The notes below the pieces were generated by a model. That model worked only from the letters and a program-made list of their open reading frames with translations. It was not told the origin of the DNA and did not search any database. From Pseudomonadota bacterium (GTDB lineage Bacteria > Pseudomonadota > Gammaproteobacteria > Pseudomonadales > Moraxellaceae), in assembly GCA_021804485.1 (NCBI GenBank), contig JAJZHM010000012.1, forward strand, positions 1 to 33,075: a stretch of DNA of 33,075 nt, given 5' to 3'. The translations under genes were made by a program, and so were the position numbers. Positions 1 through 10,100 of this stretch are shown piece after piece; position 1 is the first letter of the stretch, and every line of letters starts with the position of its first letter.

Positions 1-573
1 CAAAACGATGCAGTCTGTGAATTGGGAAACGATCAAACACCCTTGAAAAGTCTTCGCTTTGTCGTCGCCAGATTGCCCAATGGTTCCCAATATCACTTTG
101 TCACAAACCTCATGGACCCTGCCATCACACCAGCCATGCTGGCTGATTTGTACCACAGCAGATGGCGCATCGAAGAGGCATTCAAACAGCTTAAGGCTCG
201 CATGCAGGTTGAACACTGGTCCGGCATCCTGGAGCACACCATCAGACAGGACTATTATGCTGCGCTCATCCGCCACAACTTCGCCTCACTCCTGATCTTG
301 TGTTCCGCACCTTATAGTATGCAGGCAACCGGACGTGCCGGCATCACAAATGGTCCGTGGATCGCATTTATGAATCAAGCACTTGTTACCCGAAGTCTCA
401 AACACAAACTGCCCATCATGCTTCTAAAGCCTGACACTCTCGCAACTTTAAGCAACACCCTCTGCGAGCAATGCAGAACCTATGCAATGATCAGGAAATC
501 ACTCCATGCTCCTGCCACAAAACGTAAGCCAAGGCCAAAATTCACCCAACCCATGCACTACAAGGCGGCTTAA
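1..573 (+). CDS. IS4-family transposase, C-terminal part (5' truncated by window edge)
   Basis: Frame is open from base 1 through the listed ORF (22..573). The peptide YHSRWRIEEAFKQLK fits the IS4-family Y(2)R(3)E(6)K signature around the catalytic Glu. Confidence 0.88.
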   Translation, partial: QNDAVCELGNDQTPLKSLRFVVARLPNGSQYHFVTNLMDPAITPAMLADLYHSRWRIEEAFKQLKARMQVEHWSGILEHTIRQDYYAALIRHNFASLLILCSAPYSMQATGRAGITNGPWIAFMNQALVTRSLKHKLPIMLLKPDTLATLSNTLCEQCRTYAMIRKSLHAPATKRKPRPKFTQPMHYKAA

Positions 574-589
574 CTAAATGGTATTGGGT

Positions 590-775
590 TTAGCAGGGGC
601 AACGTGAAATTGACCTGGATTCATTTTTGCGTCGAAGAGCCATCTGAAAGAACTCTTTACGCGAAAGTGGCCGCAATTGCGGATGGGCGCATTGCATATG
701 TACGAGATAGGCTGGGTAATCCGGTGCGCCCAGAAGAGCCAAAACAAAGGTTCTGAACGGTTGTATCTTGGTCAT
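590..775 (-). CDS. YbdD/YjiX family small protein (CstA/BtsT partner)
   Basis: 61 aa with PDYPAYLVHMQCAHPQLRPLSRKEFF, resembling the YbdD/YjiX core (PDYxxYVxHMxxxHPxxxPMxxxEFF). Lies 11 bp downstream of cstA on the same strand. Confidence 0.8.
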   Translation of the reverse strand: MTKIQPFRTFVLALLGAPDYPAYLVHMQCAHPQLRPLSRKEFFQMALRRKNESRSISRCPC

Positions 776-786
776 CAGGATGCTCC

Positions 787-2898
787 TTAATCAATGCTAA
801 TTTCTGCCGGTGTTTCCTGTGCAGAAAATTCTTTTAGTGTCCAAAGACGGAAACAGAGCAGGAGCATCTGACCACACACGCCAAGTACGATGAGTGCAAA
901 AAGACTGCACAGACCCGTATCAATCCAGGCATTGTGAATCATTGCATGCATTTCAGGCAGCGATGACGCTGGAGGTAGTAAACGATGTGCTGCAAAGGCA
1001 TCCTGCAGTTTGTGTGCCTGTGCCAGAAAACCAATGTGGGGGTCGGGATCGGTGATTTTAAGCCAAGAGGCATAAAGGGTACTTGTCAGGACCCATACGG
1101 CTGGCAGGCCTGGTATCCAGACATAGCGCTGTCGCTGCATGCGAATCAGAATAACGCACCCTAACATCAGGGCCATACCTGCCAGCATCTGGTTGGCAAT
1201 ACCAAACAATGGCCAGAGGGTATGAATACCCCCGAGTGGATCGGCAATGCCGGTCAGCAGAAAATAGCCCCAGCCCGCGACAAAGAGCAAGGTGGCAAGA
1301 ATATTCCCTAACCAGGATCGTGTGTTACCGAGACGTGGAATACAAAGTCCAAGCAGATCCTGAATCAGGAATCGACCTACCCGCGTACCGGCATCGACCG
1401 TGGTCAGGATAAATAGAGCCTCAAAAAGCACGGCAAAGTGATACCAGAATGCCATGAGCGAAGGACCTGTCAACCTGGACATAATGGTTGCAAGACCATA
1501 TGCCAGCGTAGGAGCACCGCCAACCCGAGAAAGCAGACTTTGTTCACCGACCTGATGGGCTGCAATGGTCAGAGCTTCCGGGCTAATCTGGAATCCCCAG
1601 GAGTTAATGACCTGAGCTGCATGCTGAACGTCATGGCCGATAAGTCCTGCAGGGGAGTTCATGGCGAAATACAGTCCGGGAGCCAGCATACAAGCTGACA
1701 CAAGAGCCATCATGGCGACTGCGGATTCAGTGAGCATCGCCCCATAGCCGATGGGTGCAATATGTGACTCCCGTTCGATCATCCTTGGTGTCGTTCCCGA
1801 ACTGACCAGTGCATGAAATCCACTGACGGCGCCACAGGCAATGGTTATAAAGAGAAAGGGAAAAAGTTTGCCAGAAAAAACCGGACCAGTGCCGTCAATG
1901 AAGCGGGTGAGCATCGGCATCTGGAGATTGGGTTGTACCCAGAGAATACCTAATGCCAGGGTGATGATCGTGCCGATTTTCAGGAACGTACTGAGGTAGT
2001 CCCGGGGAGTGAGCAATAGCCATACCGGAAGTACGGATGCGGCGACTGCATAAACCATCAGGGCCCAGCCAAGTGTATGAGCATGAAAGGTAAAAGCCTG
2101 AGCCCAGTAGGGGTCATTGGCAATCCATCGTCCAGCGATAATGGCCATCAGAAGCAGGACAAGACCCGTCATGGAAATTGCGAGAATGTGGTCTGCGCTG
2201 ACATAACGTAAATAGAGGCCCATCAACAGGGCAATTGGCAGGGTCGCCAACAGGGTGAAACTGCTCCAGGGTGATATCGCCATGGCCTTCACCACGACGA
2301 GCGCCAGAACAGCCAACAGAATCAGTGTAATGGCCAGAATACCAAGACTGGCCAGAATGCCGGTCCGAAAACCAACCTCACTGCGGATCATTCCCCCAAG
2401 CGACAAGCCGTCTCTTCGTGTTGAAAAAAACAGAATCGTCATGTCCTGAACCGCCCCAGCCAGAATGACACCGGCGACGATCCATATGGAAGCTGGTAAA
2501 TAGCCCATCTGAGCGGCAAGAATGGGGCCGATCAGAGGCCCGGCACCGGCGATCGCTGCAAAGTGGTGTCCAAATAGAACGCCACGACGCGTAGGAACAT
2601 AATCCAGTCCGTCGTGATGCCGTATGGCGGGTGTTGCACGGTAATCATCAATGCCCAGAGCTCGTTGGGCTATCCAGCGACCATAAAACCGGTAGGCAAG
2701 CCAATAACAGCCGGATGCGCTGAGGACAAGCCATGCTGCACTGACGGTCTCATGGCGAAAGGCAGCAATTTCGTAAATGCCGAGCAGAGTCACCATCGCC
2801 AGAATAAGACTGGAAGATCTTGTCAGCAAGGAAATTCGTATCGGGGATTTGTTATTGTTGGCATGCATGTACGTCATCCGTGGCCGAACAGTCCTCAA
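787..2898 (-). CDS. cstA: CstA/BtsT-family carbon starvation / pyruvate-peptide transporter
   Basis: 703 aa polytopic protein with AIAGAGPLIGPILAAQMGYLP and GAVQDMTILFFSTRRDGLSLGGM, typical of CstA. Start could be internal, at Met near 2868 (MHANNNKS). Confidence 0.88.
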   Translation of the reverse strand: MRTVRPRMTYMHANNNKSPIRISLLTRSSSLILAMVTLLGIYEIAAFRHETVSAAWLVLSASGCYWLAYRFYGRWIAQRALGIDDYRATPAIRHHDGLDYVPTRRGVLFGHHFAAIAGAGPLIGPILAAQMGYLPASIWIVAGVILAGAVQDMTILFFSTRRDGLSLGGMIRSEVGFRTGILASLGILAITLILLAVLALVVVKAMAISPWSSFTLLATLPIALLMGLYLRYVSADHILAISMTGLVLLLMAIIAGRWIANDPYWAQAFTFHAHTLGWALMVYAVAASVLPVWLLLTPRDYLSTFLKIGTIITLALGILWVQPNLQMPMLTRFIDGTGPVFSGKLFPFLFITIACGAVSGFHALVSSGTTPRMIERESHIAPIGYGAMLTESAVAMMALVSACMLAPGLYFAMNSPAGLIGHDVQHAAQVINSWGFQISPEALTIAAHQVGEQSLLSRVGGAPTLAYGLATIMSRLTGPSLMAFWYHFAVLFEALFILTTVDAGTRVGRFLIQDLLGLCIPRLGNTRSWLGNILATLLFVAGWGYFLLTGIADPLGGIHTLWPLFGIANQMLAGMALMLGCVILIRMQRQRYVWIPGLPAVWVLTSTLYASWLKITDPDPHIGFLAQAHKLQDAFAAHRLLPPASSLPEMHAMIHNAWIDTGLCSLFALIVLGVCGQMLLLCFRLWTLKEFSAQETPAEISID

Positions 2899-3420
2899 GA
2901 TGATAGCATTCTCTGTCGGTTCAGAATATGTATGGTCTTTTAAACCAGCAATTTTGGCTCAAGTTTCGGAGTTCCTTTTCTCAAAATTGCCGGCTCTAAG
3001 TCGCTTCAGACATGGCTTCCAAGCGTCGTGTGAAATGGTCCATTTGCATGACGTGCACAAAATAGTCTTTTACCTTTTGTCAATGAGTTCCAGAATTCGG
3101 GTCGTCGCCTCGCCATATTCATTTTTAAGTTTATTCATCGCTCCTAGGATCAACGATTGGAACACGATCCAAGGGCGCATCGGAACAGACTGTCGATGAG
3201 AATAAGGTGATCCTTCAGAAACTTTTGGGTCAAATCTGGTAATACAGGGGTCTATTTGCAAGATTCATGATGTGGCCTACAGAGGGTCTGGTTTTTTGTT
3301 CAGACAACAAAAGCCATATCACGTATATGATAATTATACAATAAATCAGAATATTACGTTTTTTTCAGAAATCAAGCCCAGAAACTTGAGCGCATAAATG
3401 CAAATCCGATAGTTACTAAT

Positions 3421-3457
3421 ATTTCAATTGGACGCAATAAAACATTTCAATTGGACG
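3421..3457 (+). repeat. Tandem direct repeat ATTTCAATTGGACG (3421-3434 and 3444-3457)
   Basis: Two identical 14-mers offset by 23 bp, ending 24 bp before the ATG of the AAA/DUF4143 gene. Confidence 0.85.
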
Positions 3458-3481
3458 GCATATTGAGTTACACTTGGCCGC

Positions 3482-4729
3482 ATGGCTGATCCAACTTTCC
3501 ATCCCCGTTTTGCGCTTTCTCACCTAACCGAGGCGCTTCAAGACACGCCCGTGGTACTGATTCATGGTCCACGCCAATGTGGCAAGACTACACTCGCCCG
3601 TGCGGTGGGTGATGCGGCAGGCTATGCCTATATCAGCTTCGACGATGATGTGTTGCGAGCATCTGTTCTAGCCGACTCGGTGGGGTTTGTGGCAGATTTG
3701 CCAGACAAGGTGATATTGGATGAGGTGCAACGGGTTCCAGAATTATTTACTGCGCTGAAAGTGGCGATAGATCATGACCGACGACCTGGACGGTTCATCT
3801 TGACGGGATCGGCCAACGTGCTATTGGTGCCAAAGTTGGGGGATTCGTTGGCAGGGCGTATGGAGATTTTGCGACTGCACCCGCTCGCGCAATCTGAGCT
3901 GGCAGCAAAGCAACCCAACTTTTTGGATGCGTTGTTTGGAGACGGTTTCAAGATAAATCAACAACCACGTTTGGGTAAGGATCTTGCTGAACGGATTGCC
4001 GCCGGTGGCTACCCTGCCGCGCTTGCTCGACCGTCGTCACGCAGGCGTGTGACTTGGTATCGTAATTATATCGAAACACTGGTGCAGCGTGATGTGCGAG
4101 ATATGGCACGCATCAGCTCTCTGGATGTTTTGCCACGTTTGCTTACACTGGCTGCTGGGCAGACGGCGAGGTTGCTCAATGTGGCCGATCTGTCATCGCC
4201 CTTTCAGTTGAGCCGCCCAACCATCCGCGATTATGTGACGTTACTAGCGCGCGTATTTTTGCTGGAAGAGTTGCCGCCCTGGCATAACAATCGATTAAGC
4301 AGGCTTATTAAAACCCCCAAGCTTCATTTGGGGGATACAGGGCTAGTTTGCGCTATGCTTGGTTTGGATGCGGCAGCGTTATGGGCGGATCGCACACTGT
4401 TAGGGCAGTTATTAGAAACGTTTATTTTCCAGGAACTTCGCCGCCATGCGAGTTGGCAGGATGCTCCGATTACTTTTTATCACTTCCGGGACAAAGACGG
4501 TGCAGAGGTCGACATCGTATTGGAAGGGAGTGATCAACGTGTGGTGGGTGTGGAAGTGAAAGCGGCTGCTACGGTAATGGCAAGCGATTTTCGCGGGTTG
4601 CGAAAACTGAAGGAAAGTGCTGGGAATTGCTTTGCTGGTGGTGTTGTTTTATATGACGGTGAAGTTACGACGGCATTTGGTGACAAGTTATTTGCTGTAC
4701 CAATACGCAGTTTATGGGAGGGCATCTGA
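3482..4729 (+). CDS. AAA+ ATPase (AAA_14) with C-terminal DUF4143 domain
   Basis: Walker A GPRQCGKTTLAR, Walker B KVILDEVQRVPELF, sensor-1-like RFILTGSANVLL, and C-terminal GAEVDIVLEG...VVGVEVKAAATV (PD-(D/E)XK-like). Confidence 0.92.
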   Translation: MADPTFHPRFALSHLTEALQDTPVVLIHGPRQCGKTTLARAVGDAAGYAYISFDDDVLRASVLADSVGFVADLPDKVILDEVQRVPELFTALKVAIDHDRRPGRFILTGSANVLLVPKLGDSLAGRMEILRLHPLAQSELAAKQPNFLDALFGDGFKINQQPRLGKDLAERIAAGGYPAALARPSSRRRVTWYRNYIETLVQRDVRDMARISSLDVLPRLLTLAAGQTARLLNVADLSSPFQLSRPTIRDYVTLLARVFLLEELPPWHNNRLSRLIKTPKLHLGDTGLVCAMLGLDAAALWADRTLLGQLLETFIFQELRRHASWQDAPITFYHFRDKDGAEVDIVLEGSDQRVVGVEVKAAATVMASDFRGLRKLKESAGNCFAGGVVLYDGEVTTAFGDKLFAVPIRSLWEGI

Positions 4730-4735
4730 TGGACT

Positions 4736-4965
4736 TTCTCCGATAGCCTCGCCAAACTCTGCGCTTTCGTTGTTGCCCAGACAGATGCCTGTCCAAGAAG
4801 CCAGTCGATCTGCCGATCCGCAGACCTCATATCGACACCACCTTCTGCCAGCAATAATGCAGCACCATCCGCATCTACACCCAGTAAGGTCTGTAACAAC
4901 TGCAGCAAATTCACCCAAGGAACCAATTTACCAGCCAGCTACACAATTTGCTCATCAAGACGCTC
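4736..4965 (-). pseudogene. Decayed IS110-family transposase (Transposase_20 region) remnant
   Basis: Minus-strand translation across frames gives LLNDILGHIERLDEQIV*LAGKLVPWVNLLQLLQTLLGVDADGAALLLAEGGVDM, then after a frameshift SADRLASWTGICLGNNESA. This resembles the IS110 C-terminal 'GVDM...LASWAGLCPGNNESAGKR' region. Interrupted by an in-frame stop and at least one frameshift. Confidence 0.75.
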
Positions 4966-5111
4966 GATATGCCCAAGGATGTCGTTCAGCAAGGAACTGC
5001 CCACTCATCTCGCTCGCTCCAGGACTCCGCGCACAAGGCTTCCTTCATCCTTGTTGGTCTGTAACTCATAGCGGCTGGCATCCGCTCGGTCGCAGTAGCC
5101 CCAGCACCCAA

Positions 5112-5155
5112 ATATCCTGCTGTATCTGGCTGGTGATGACCCTGTAGCAGGATAT
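5112..5155. repeat. 10-bp perfect inverted repeat ATATCCTGCT ... AGCAGGATAT
   Basis: Arms at 5112-5121 and 5146-5155, 24-nt loop, immediately 3' of the histidine kinase stop codon. Could be a weak terminator or a mobile-element scar. Confidence 0.6.
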
Positions 5156-6511
5156 CTACTTTACTTGGTCGGGATACGTCATGGCCTTCTGAGTCTCGTT
5201 GTGTATGGCGGGATCGCGCACAGGATGTTTGTAAATCAACATAAGGCCGCCGTCGTGACGATTGGAAATTTCTACACTGCCCTGCATACCCCGGGCTGAT
5301 TCAGCGATGATGGTCAGGCCAAGACCTGTTCCATGAGCATCATGACCGGGAAGACGACAGAAGGGTTTCCAGACATTGACGAGTTGATCCTCGGGAATAC
5401 CAGGCCCCTGATCGAGGACAGTAAAATGGTAGTGCTGGTTTTCCAGATGTATGTTGAATCGAACTGAGCTTCCAGATCGGCTGTACCGGATGGCATTGTC
5501 CAAGGCGTTGCGCAGGAGCATTTCCAATGCAATCCGATCGGCAAACAGGGATGTCGGAATCGTTCCCTCGACACTCACTTCAACCTGTTGTTGCAGGCAT
5601 AAAGGGGTCAGAGTATCAATCAGCTGACCTATAAATAAGGGGAAGGGCAAGATTTCCCAATGTACAATCCGGTTGCGTTGTCGACTAAGCTGCAGCAGTT
5701 GTTCAGCACTGCGTCGGGTTCGCTCCAGTCCTTGCTGAAGTTTAAGCAGACGGTTTTTGAATTGATCCGGTGTGCTGGCATTTGCCAGATTTTCTGCCTG
5801 GAGACTTAGTGCAGTTAATGGACTGCGTAACTCATGGGCTGCTGCTGCCAGAAATTGTTGCTGAGACTGGCGTAGGGTATGTTCCCGCTCCATGAGATGC
5901 CTCAAGGACTGGAGAAAGGGTACTAATTCTCTTGGAGCAGGAACATTGGGCAACTCAGCTGGAATTCCTTCCTGGGCAGCCAGATGTTCGCCAAGTGAGC
6001 GTACAGGGCGTAATTCACTGCGAATAAGCCATGCAGCCATAAGACCGAGGGCGGGGAGCAGCAGCAAGAAAGGCGCCATAGCCTCTATAGCTGCCAGACG
6101 TGCTGCATGATCCCGAATGGAGGTGGGTTGGGCTATGGCGACCCGATAGCTCTTGCGGGTGCGTATATAAACCCTCCAGTAATTACCTTGAGCATCCCGG
6201 AGGGTATGCAGTCCTTCGCTCAGGGTAAACGGCAGCTCAATCGGTCCCTGATTAAGGGCAGGAAGACGAGTCGCAAAGATTTCGTCTTCAACGGGGCTAT
6301 CCCAGTGAATCTGGCCGCGAAGATTAAAGTCATCTTTATCAATCATGGCACTAATCAGATTGAGAAAATGATCCTGAATAGCCTCATTTCGGGCAAAGGT
6401 CTGCTGATAGGTGACAATGCCGGCAATCAGCCCGGTCAGGCCAACAATGAGCAGGAGCAGCCAGGTTAGTCGGGCCTGAAGGGAGTGGCCTAGTAATTGG
6501 CGATGAACCAT
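5156..6511 (-). CDS. Sensor histidine kinase (OmpR/QseC type)
   Basis: N-terminal TM segment, H-box AAAHELRSPLTALSLQAENL, N-box NALDNAIRYS, G-boxes DQGPGIPEDQ and HGTGLGLTI. Confidence 0.93.
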   Translation of the reverse strand: MVHRQLLGHSLQARLTWLLLLIVGLTGLIAGIVTYQQTFARNEAIQDHFLNLISAMIDKDDFNLRGQIHWDSPVEDEIFATRLPALNQGPIELPFTLSEGLHTLRDAQGNYWRVYIRTRKSYRVAIAQPTSIRDHAARLAAIEAMAPFLLLLPALGLMAAWLIRSELRPVRSLGEHLAAQEGIPAELPNVPAPRELVPFLQSLRHLMEREHTLRQSQQQFLAAAAHELRSPLTALSLQAENLANASTPDQFKNRLLKLQQGLERTRRSAEQLLQLSRQRNRIVHWEILPFPLFIGQLIDTLTPLCLQQQVEVSVEGTIPTSLFADRIALEMLLRNALDNAIRYSRSGSSVRFNIHLENQHYHFTVLDQGPGIPEDQLVNVWKPFCRLPGHDAHGTGLGLTIIAESARGMQGSVEISNRHDGGLMLIYKHPVRDPAIHNETQKAMTYPDQVK

Positions 6512-7152
6512 CCTGCCCCCCGCACATTACGGATGAGTTCTGCACCCAGCTTGCGTCGCAGGCCATGAATCAGCACATCGATCGTATTACTCTCAATTGG
6601 ATCTTCCGCCCCATAAATAGCCTCTTCCAGCTGACGTCGGTTATGCAGACGGCCTGGATGCAGCGCCAGAATACGCAACAAGGCAAATTCCCGATTACTC
6701 AGGGTCCAGTACGCTTGATCAGGACCATGAGCTTCATGGGTTTTCAGATTGATGCTCCAGGAACCCAGTTGCAGCAAATCCTGGGCGAGGCCTGATCTTC
6801 TCCGTTGTACCGCCCGGATTCGGGCCAGCAATTCCCGAATGGCAAAAGGCTTTTCAAGATAATCATCAGCGCCCAGGTCAAGTCCTGTAATACGTGCCTC
6901 AAGACCATCGCGTGCAGTCAGAATAATGACAGCAATATCAAATCGTCGTGCTCGCAAATCGCGCAAGGTTTCCAAGCCGTCGCCGTCGGGAAGATTGAGA
7001 TCCAGCAGGAGCAGATCATAGGTACACTTAAAAAGGAGCAGTGGTACCTGGGCGAGACGCTGTTCCCAATCCACGACATAGGCAGCGTCTTGTAGGGCAG
7101 TCACCACAGCCTCACCAATCATTCGATCATCTTCCACAAGCAGTAGTTGCAT
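6490..7152 (-). CDS. OmpR/PhoB-family response regulator
   Basis: Receiver domain MQLLLVEDDRMIGEAV...DLLLLDLNLPDGDGLE...LGADDYLEKPF plus winged-helix SNREFALLRILALHPGR. Start chosen at Met 26 of the listed ORF (7152). Overlaps the HK start by 22 nt. Confidence 0.93.
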   Translation of the reverse strand: MQLLLVEDDRMIGEAVVTALQDAAYVVDWEQRLAQVPLLLFKCTYDLLLLDLNLPDGDGLETLRDLRARRFDIAVIILTARDGLEARITGLDLGADDYLEKPFAIRELLARIRAVQRRRSGLAQDLLQLGSWSINLKTHEAHGPDQAYWTLSNREFALLRILALHPGRLHNRRQLEEAIYGAEDPIESNTIDVLIHGLRRKLGAELIRNVRGAGWFIANY

Positions 7153-10100
7153 GATGTCCTCGTTGCAACCAGAAATAGAGCGCTGGCATGACCCATAACG
7201 ACAATGGCAACTGTACGGCAAGTCCACTTATGATGGCAATGGCCAGAGGTTGCTGCATCCGGGCACCTTCACCAAGCGCCAGAGCCAAGGGCAAAAGCGT
7301 CAGGATTGCCGTTAGTGTTGTCATGAGGATGGGTCGCAGTCGTTCCAGACCGGCTTTGAGCAGAATCTGATCCAGTGGTATCGTTGAATTTGTACGGTCT
7401 ACGCCACTGAAGTAAAAGATGCCAACTTCAGTAACGATTCCTGCCACCATGGTCATCCCCATCATGGAGGATATATTTAGCGTAACATGCGTTAGCCAAA
7501 GACCGATGAAGACGGCGCTGATGGAGAGCAGGGGAATACAAAGAAGCGCCAAAGCGCGACCGAATTCCTCATAGAGAAAAAGAAGAAGCAGAAAGATGAG
7601 GGCGAGGCCAGCCAACATTACGATCAACAGCCCTTTGAAGGCCATTTGTTGCTGGGCATACAGGCCACCAATCCGAACATAGTAACCAGGAGGGAAAAGT
7701 CCGGGTTTCTTGAGCATGCTCTGTACGTGGGCGAGAACCCTGCCCATGTCGCCTTGATCAATCCGGGCGGTGACGGCAACCATCCGTTGGAGATCCTGGC
7801 GTGAGATTTCATTTTGTCCGGATACAGGTATGAGTCGGGCAATACGGTTTAGAGGAATGAAACTGCCCGAGGGTGTCTGGACGGGTAATTCCGAGAGCGA
7901 TTCAATCGACAGGCTGGCTTGATGATCCCACCAGATACGCAAGGAAATCATACGATGATTGGCATAGACGGGTGTTAGGGTGTCTCCCTGTATGGCCTGA
8001 TGCACCTGTTTCTGAACGTCTGCAATCGTAAGACCGAGGGTACTGGCACGCTCTGGGTCAATCTCGATTTGCAAAGCATCGCCTGCCGGATTAATGCCAT
8101 CCACTATGTCCACAACGTGAGGTATGAGGGTTAGTTGACGCGTTAGGGTATGGGCGAGATGTTCGAGTATGACGGGATTATCACCAAAGATCTTGAGCTC
8201 AATGGGCTGGGGAACAGCAGTCAGATCACCAATCAGGTCCTCCATGAGTTGGGACATTTCAATGCTTAAGCCAGGTACTTCGGACTGAATGCGGCTGCGA
8301 AGCTCATTCATGACAACTTCGACCGGGTCGGGATGATTGGGCTTCAATCTGATAAAAAGATCACCGGCATTCACTTCGGTCAGCCAGCCACCCAACTGTG
8401 CGCCGGTACGACGAGAGTAACTGGCAACATTGCGGTTATTCCGAATGATTTGTTCCATGATGCGTACGACCCGATCAGTTTCGGTCAGTGATGTGCCTGG
8501 TTGAGTGCGGTAGTCCAGAGTGAAGCCACCTTCGTCCATAGCAGGCATGAAACCGGAGTCAACATGCCGATAGGCCATGAATCCTGATATCAGTAATGGA
8601 ACCACGAGCAGAAGTGTGAGCCAGGGCCGCTGGATGCTGCTCAGGAACAGGTGTTCGTATCCCTGAATAAGGGCGCGTTCCCATACAGGCTGATGTTTCT
8701 GCGATTTGTGTTTTCCAATCAGCGCATCTGCCATCAGGGGAATTACAAGCCAACTGATCAGAAAAGAGACGACCAGACTGATACTCATTGAAATGGCGAG
8801 GGCCTTGAAAAAAGCGCCGGAAACACCGGACAGGAAGGCGAGAGGCAGAAAAATGATCAGGGTGGCTGCACTTGAACCTGCCAGAGGTTTAAGGAAATTA
8901 ACTGCAATCTCAACATCAGAATGCTTTTGACCACGATGCGTTGCCAGTTGTTCGATCACCACAATGGCATCATCCAGAATCAGCCCGACCGCCGCCGCAA
9001 TGCCACCCAGAGTCATGATATTCAGGCTCATGCCCAGAACATTCATGATCAGAAGGGTGCTGGCCAGTACACTGGGTACAACGAGGATGGCAATCAGTGT
9101 CATGCTGAGATTGCGGAGGAAGATCTGCAGGACAATCCCCGCTAAGACAATGCCGATCAGTACTGCGTCCCGAACACTGAGCAGCGATTGTTCAACCAGA
9201 TGACTTTGTTGATACCATGTGCCAATGGCCAGATCGGCGGGAAGGTCGGCTCGATGATCCTTGAGGGTCTGGTTGATGAGGTGGGTCATTTCAACACTGT
9301 TGGCATCAGGTTGTTGATAGACCAGCAAAAGAACAGCTTCTTTGCCATCGGCATTGATGCGTTGCCATCTCGGCACAGTTCCCATCTGAACCGTTGCCAC
9401 ATCGCCTAATCGGACAGGGAGGCCAGCATGGACGGCAATAATGATCTTTTTTAGATCTTCTTCAGAAGTTATGTCTTGATGGACCATGCTAAGGTAAAGT
9501 TTGTAGTGGTCTTCCAACCGTCCCGTAGTCTTGATGAGCCGATTGCTTTGCAGTGATTCGGCAATAGCCTGCGCGGAGAGACCGAAAGCTTGGCAACGAC
9601 CGGGATCAAGATTAACCTGAAACTCGGCCAGATCACCGCCTTGAATCCCGATATGGGCAACACCTGGTATGGCAGCTAAAAGGGGTAGAAGCCGGGTTTT
9701 GGCAATCCAGCGTTGTTCTGTCGTACTTAATTTCGTGGAGTTAAGACTGAATGCCAGAACGGGGAACCGGGTTGGATCCATTCGGTCGCTTTGCAGCTGA
9801 GTTCCTCCAGGCAGTTCAGGCAAGAGTTCGGCAAGGGTTGAACGCACATTCAGTTCGGCCAGACTCATGTCATGACCCCAGGCAAACTCTACGGAAATTT
9901 CAGCGCTACCCCGACTGGTCGTCGAACGCACGCCCTTTACCCCAGGAATACGTCGCAGTCGTTCCTCCAAGGGTTGGGTAACTTGCACAAGCATTTGTTC
10001 GGCTGATCGGTCCCCCAAGTCGACATTGACTGAAATCCGAGGGAAACTGACCATTGGAAATAAACTTACCCGCATACGTGAGTATGCGAAACACCCTCCC

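Noticed and set aside
2777-3261. ORFs 2777..3199 (+) and 3070..3261 (-) in the cstA-DUF4143 gap
   Set aside because: No recognisable domain. The plus ORF starts antisense to cstA; the minus ORF is short with no obvious ribosome-binding site. Treated as non-coding or decayed sequence.
4617-5147. 176-aa plus-strand ORF after the DUF4143 gene
   Set aside because: Low-complexity His/Pro/Ser-rich peptide antisense to the IS110 remnant; its start lies inside the DUF4143 gene in another frame.
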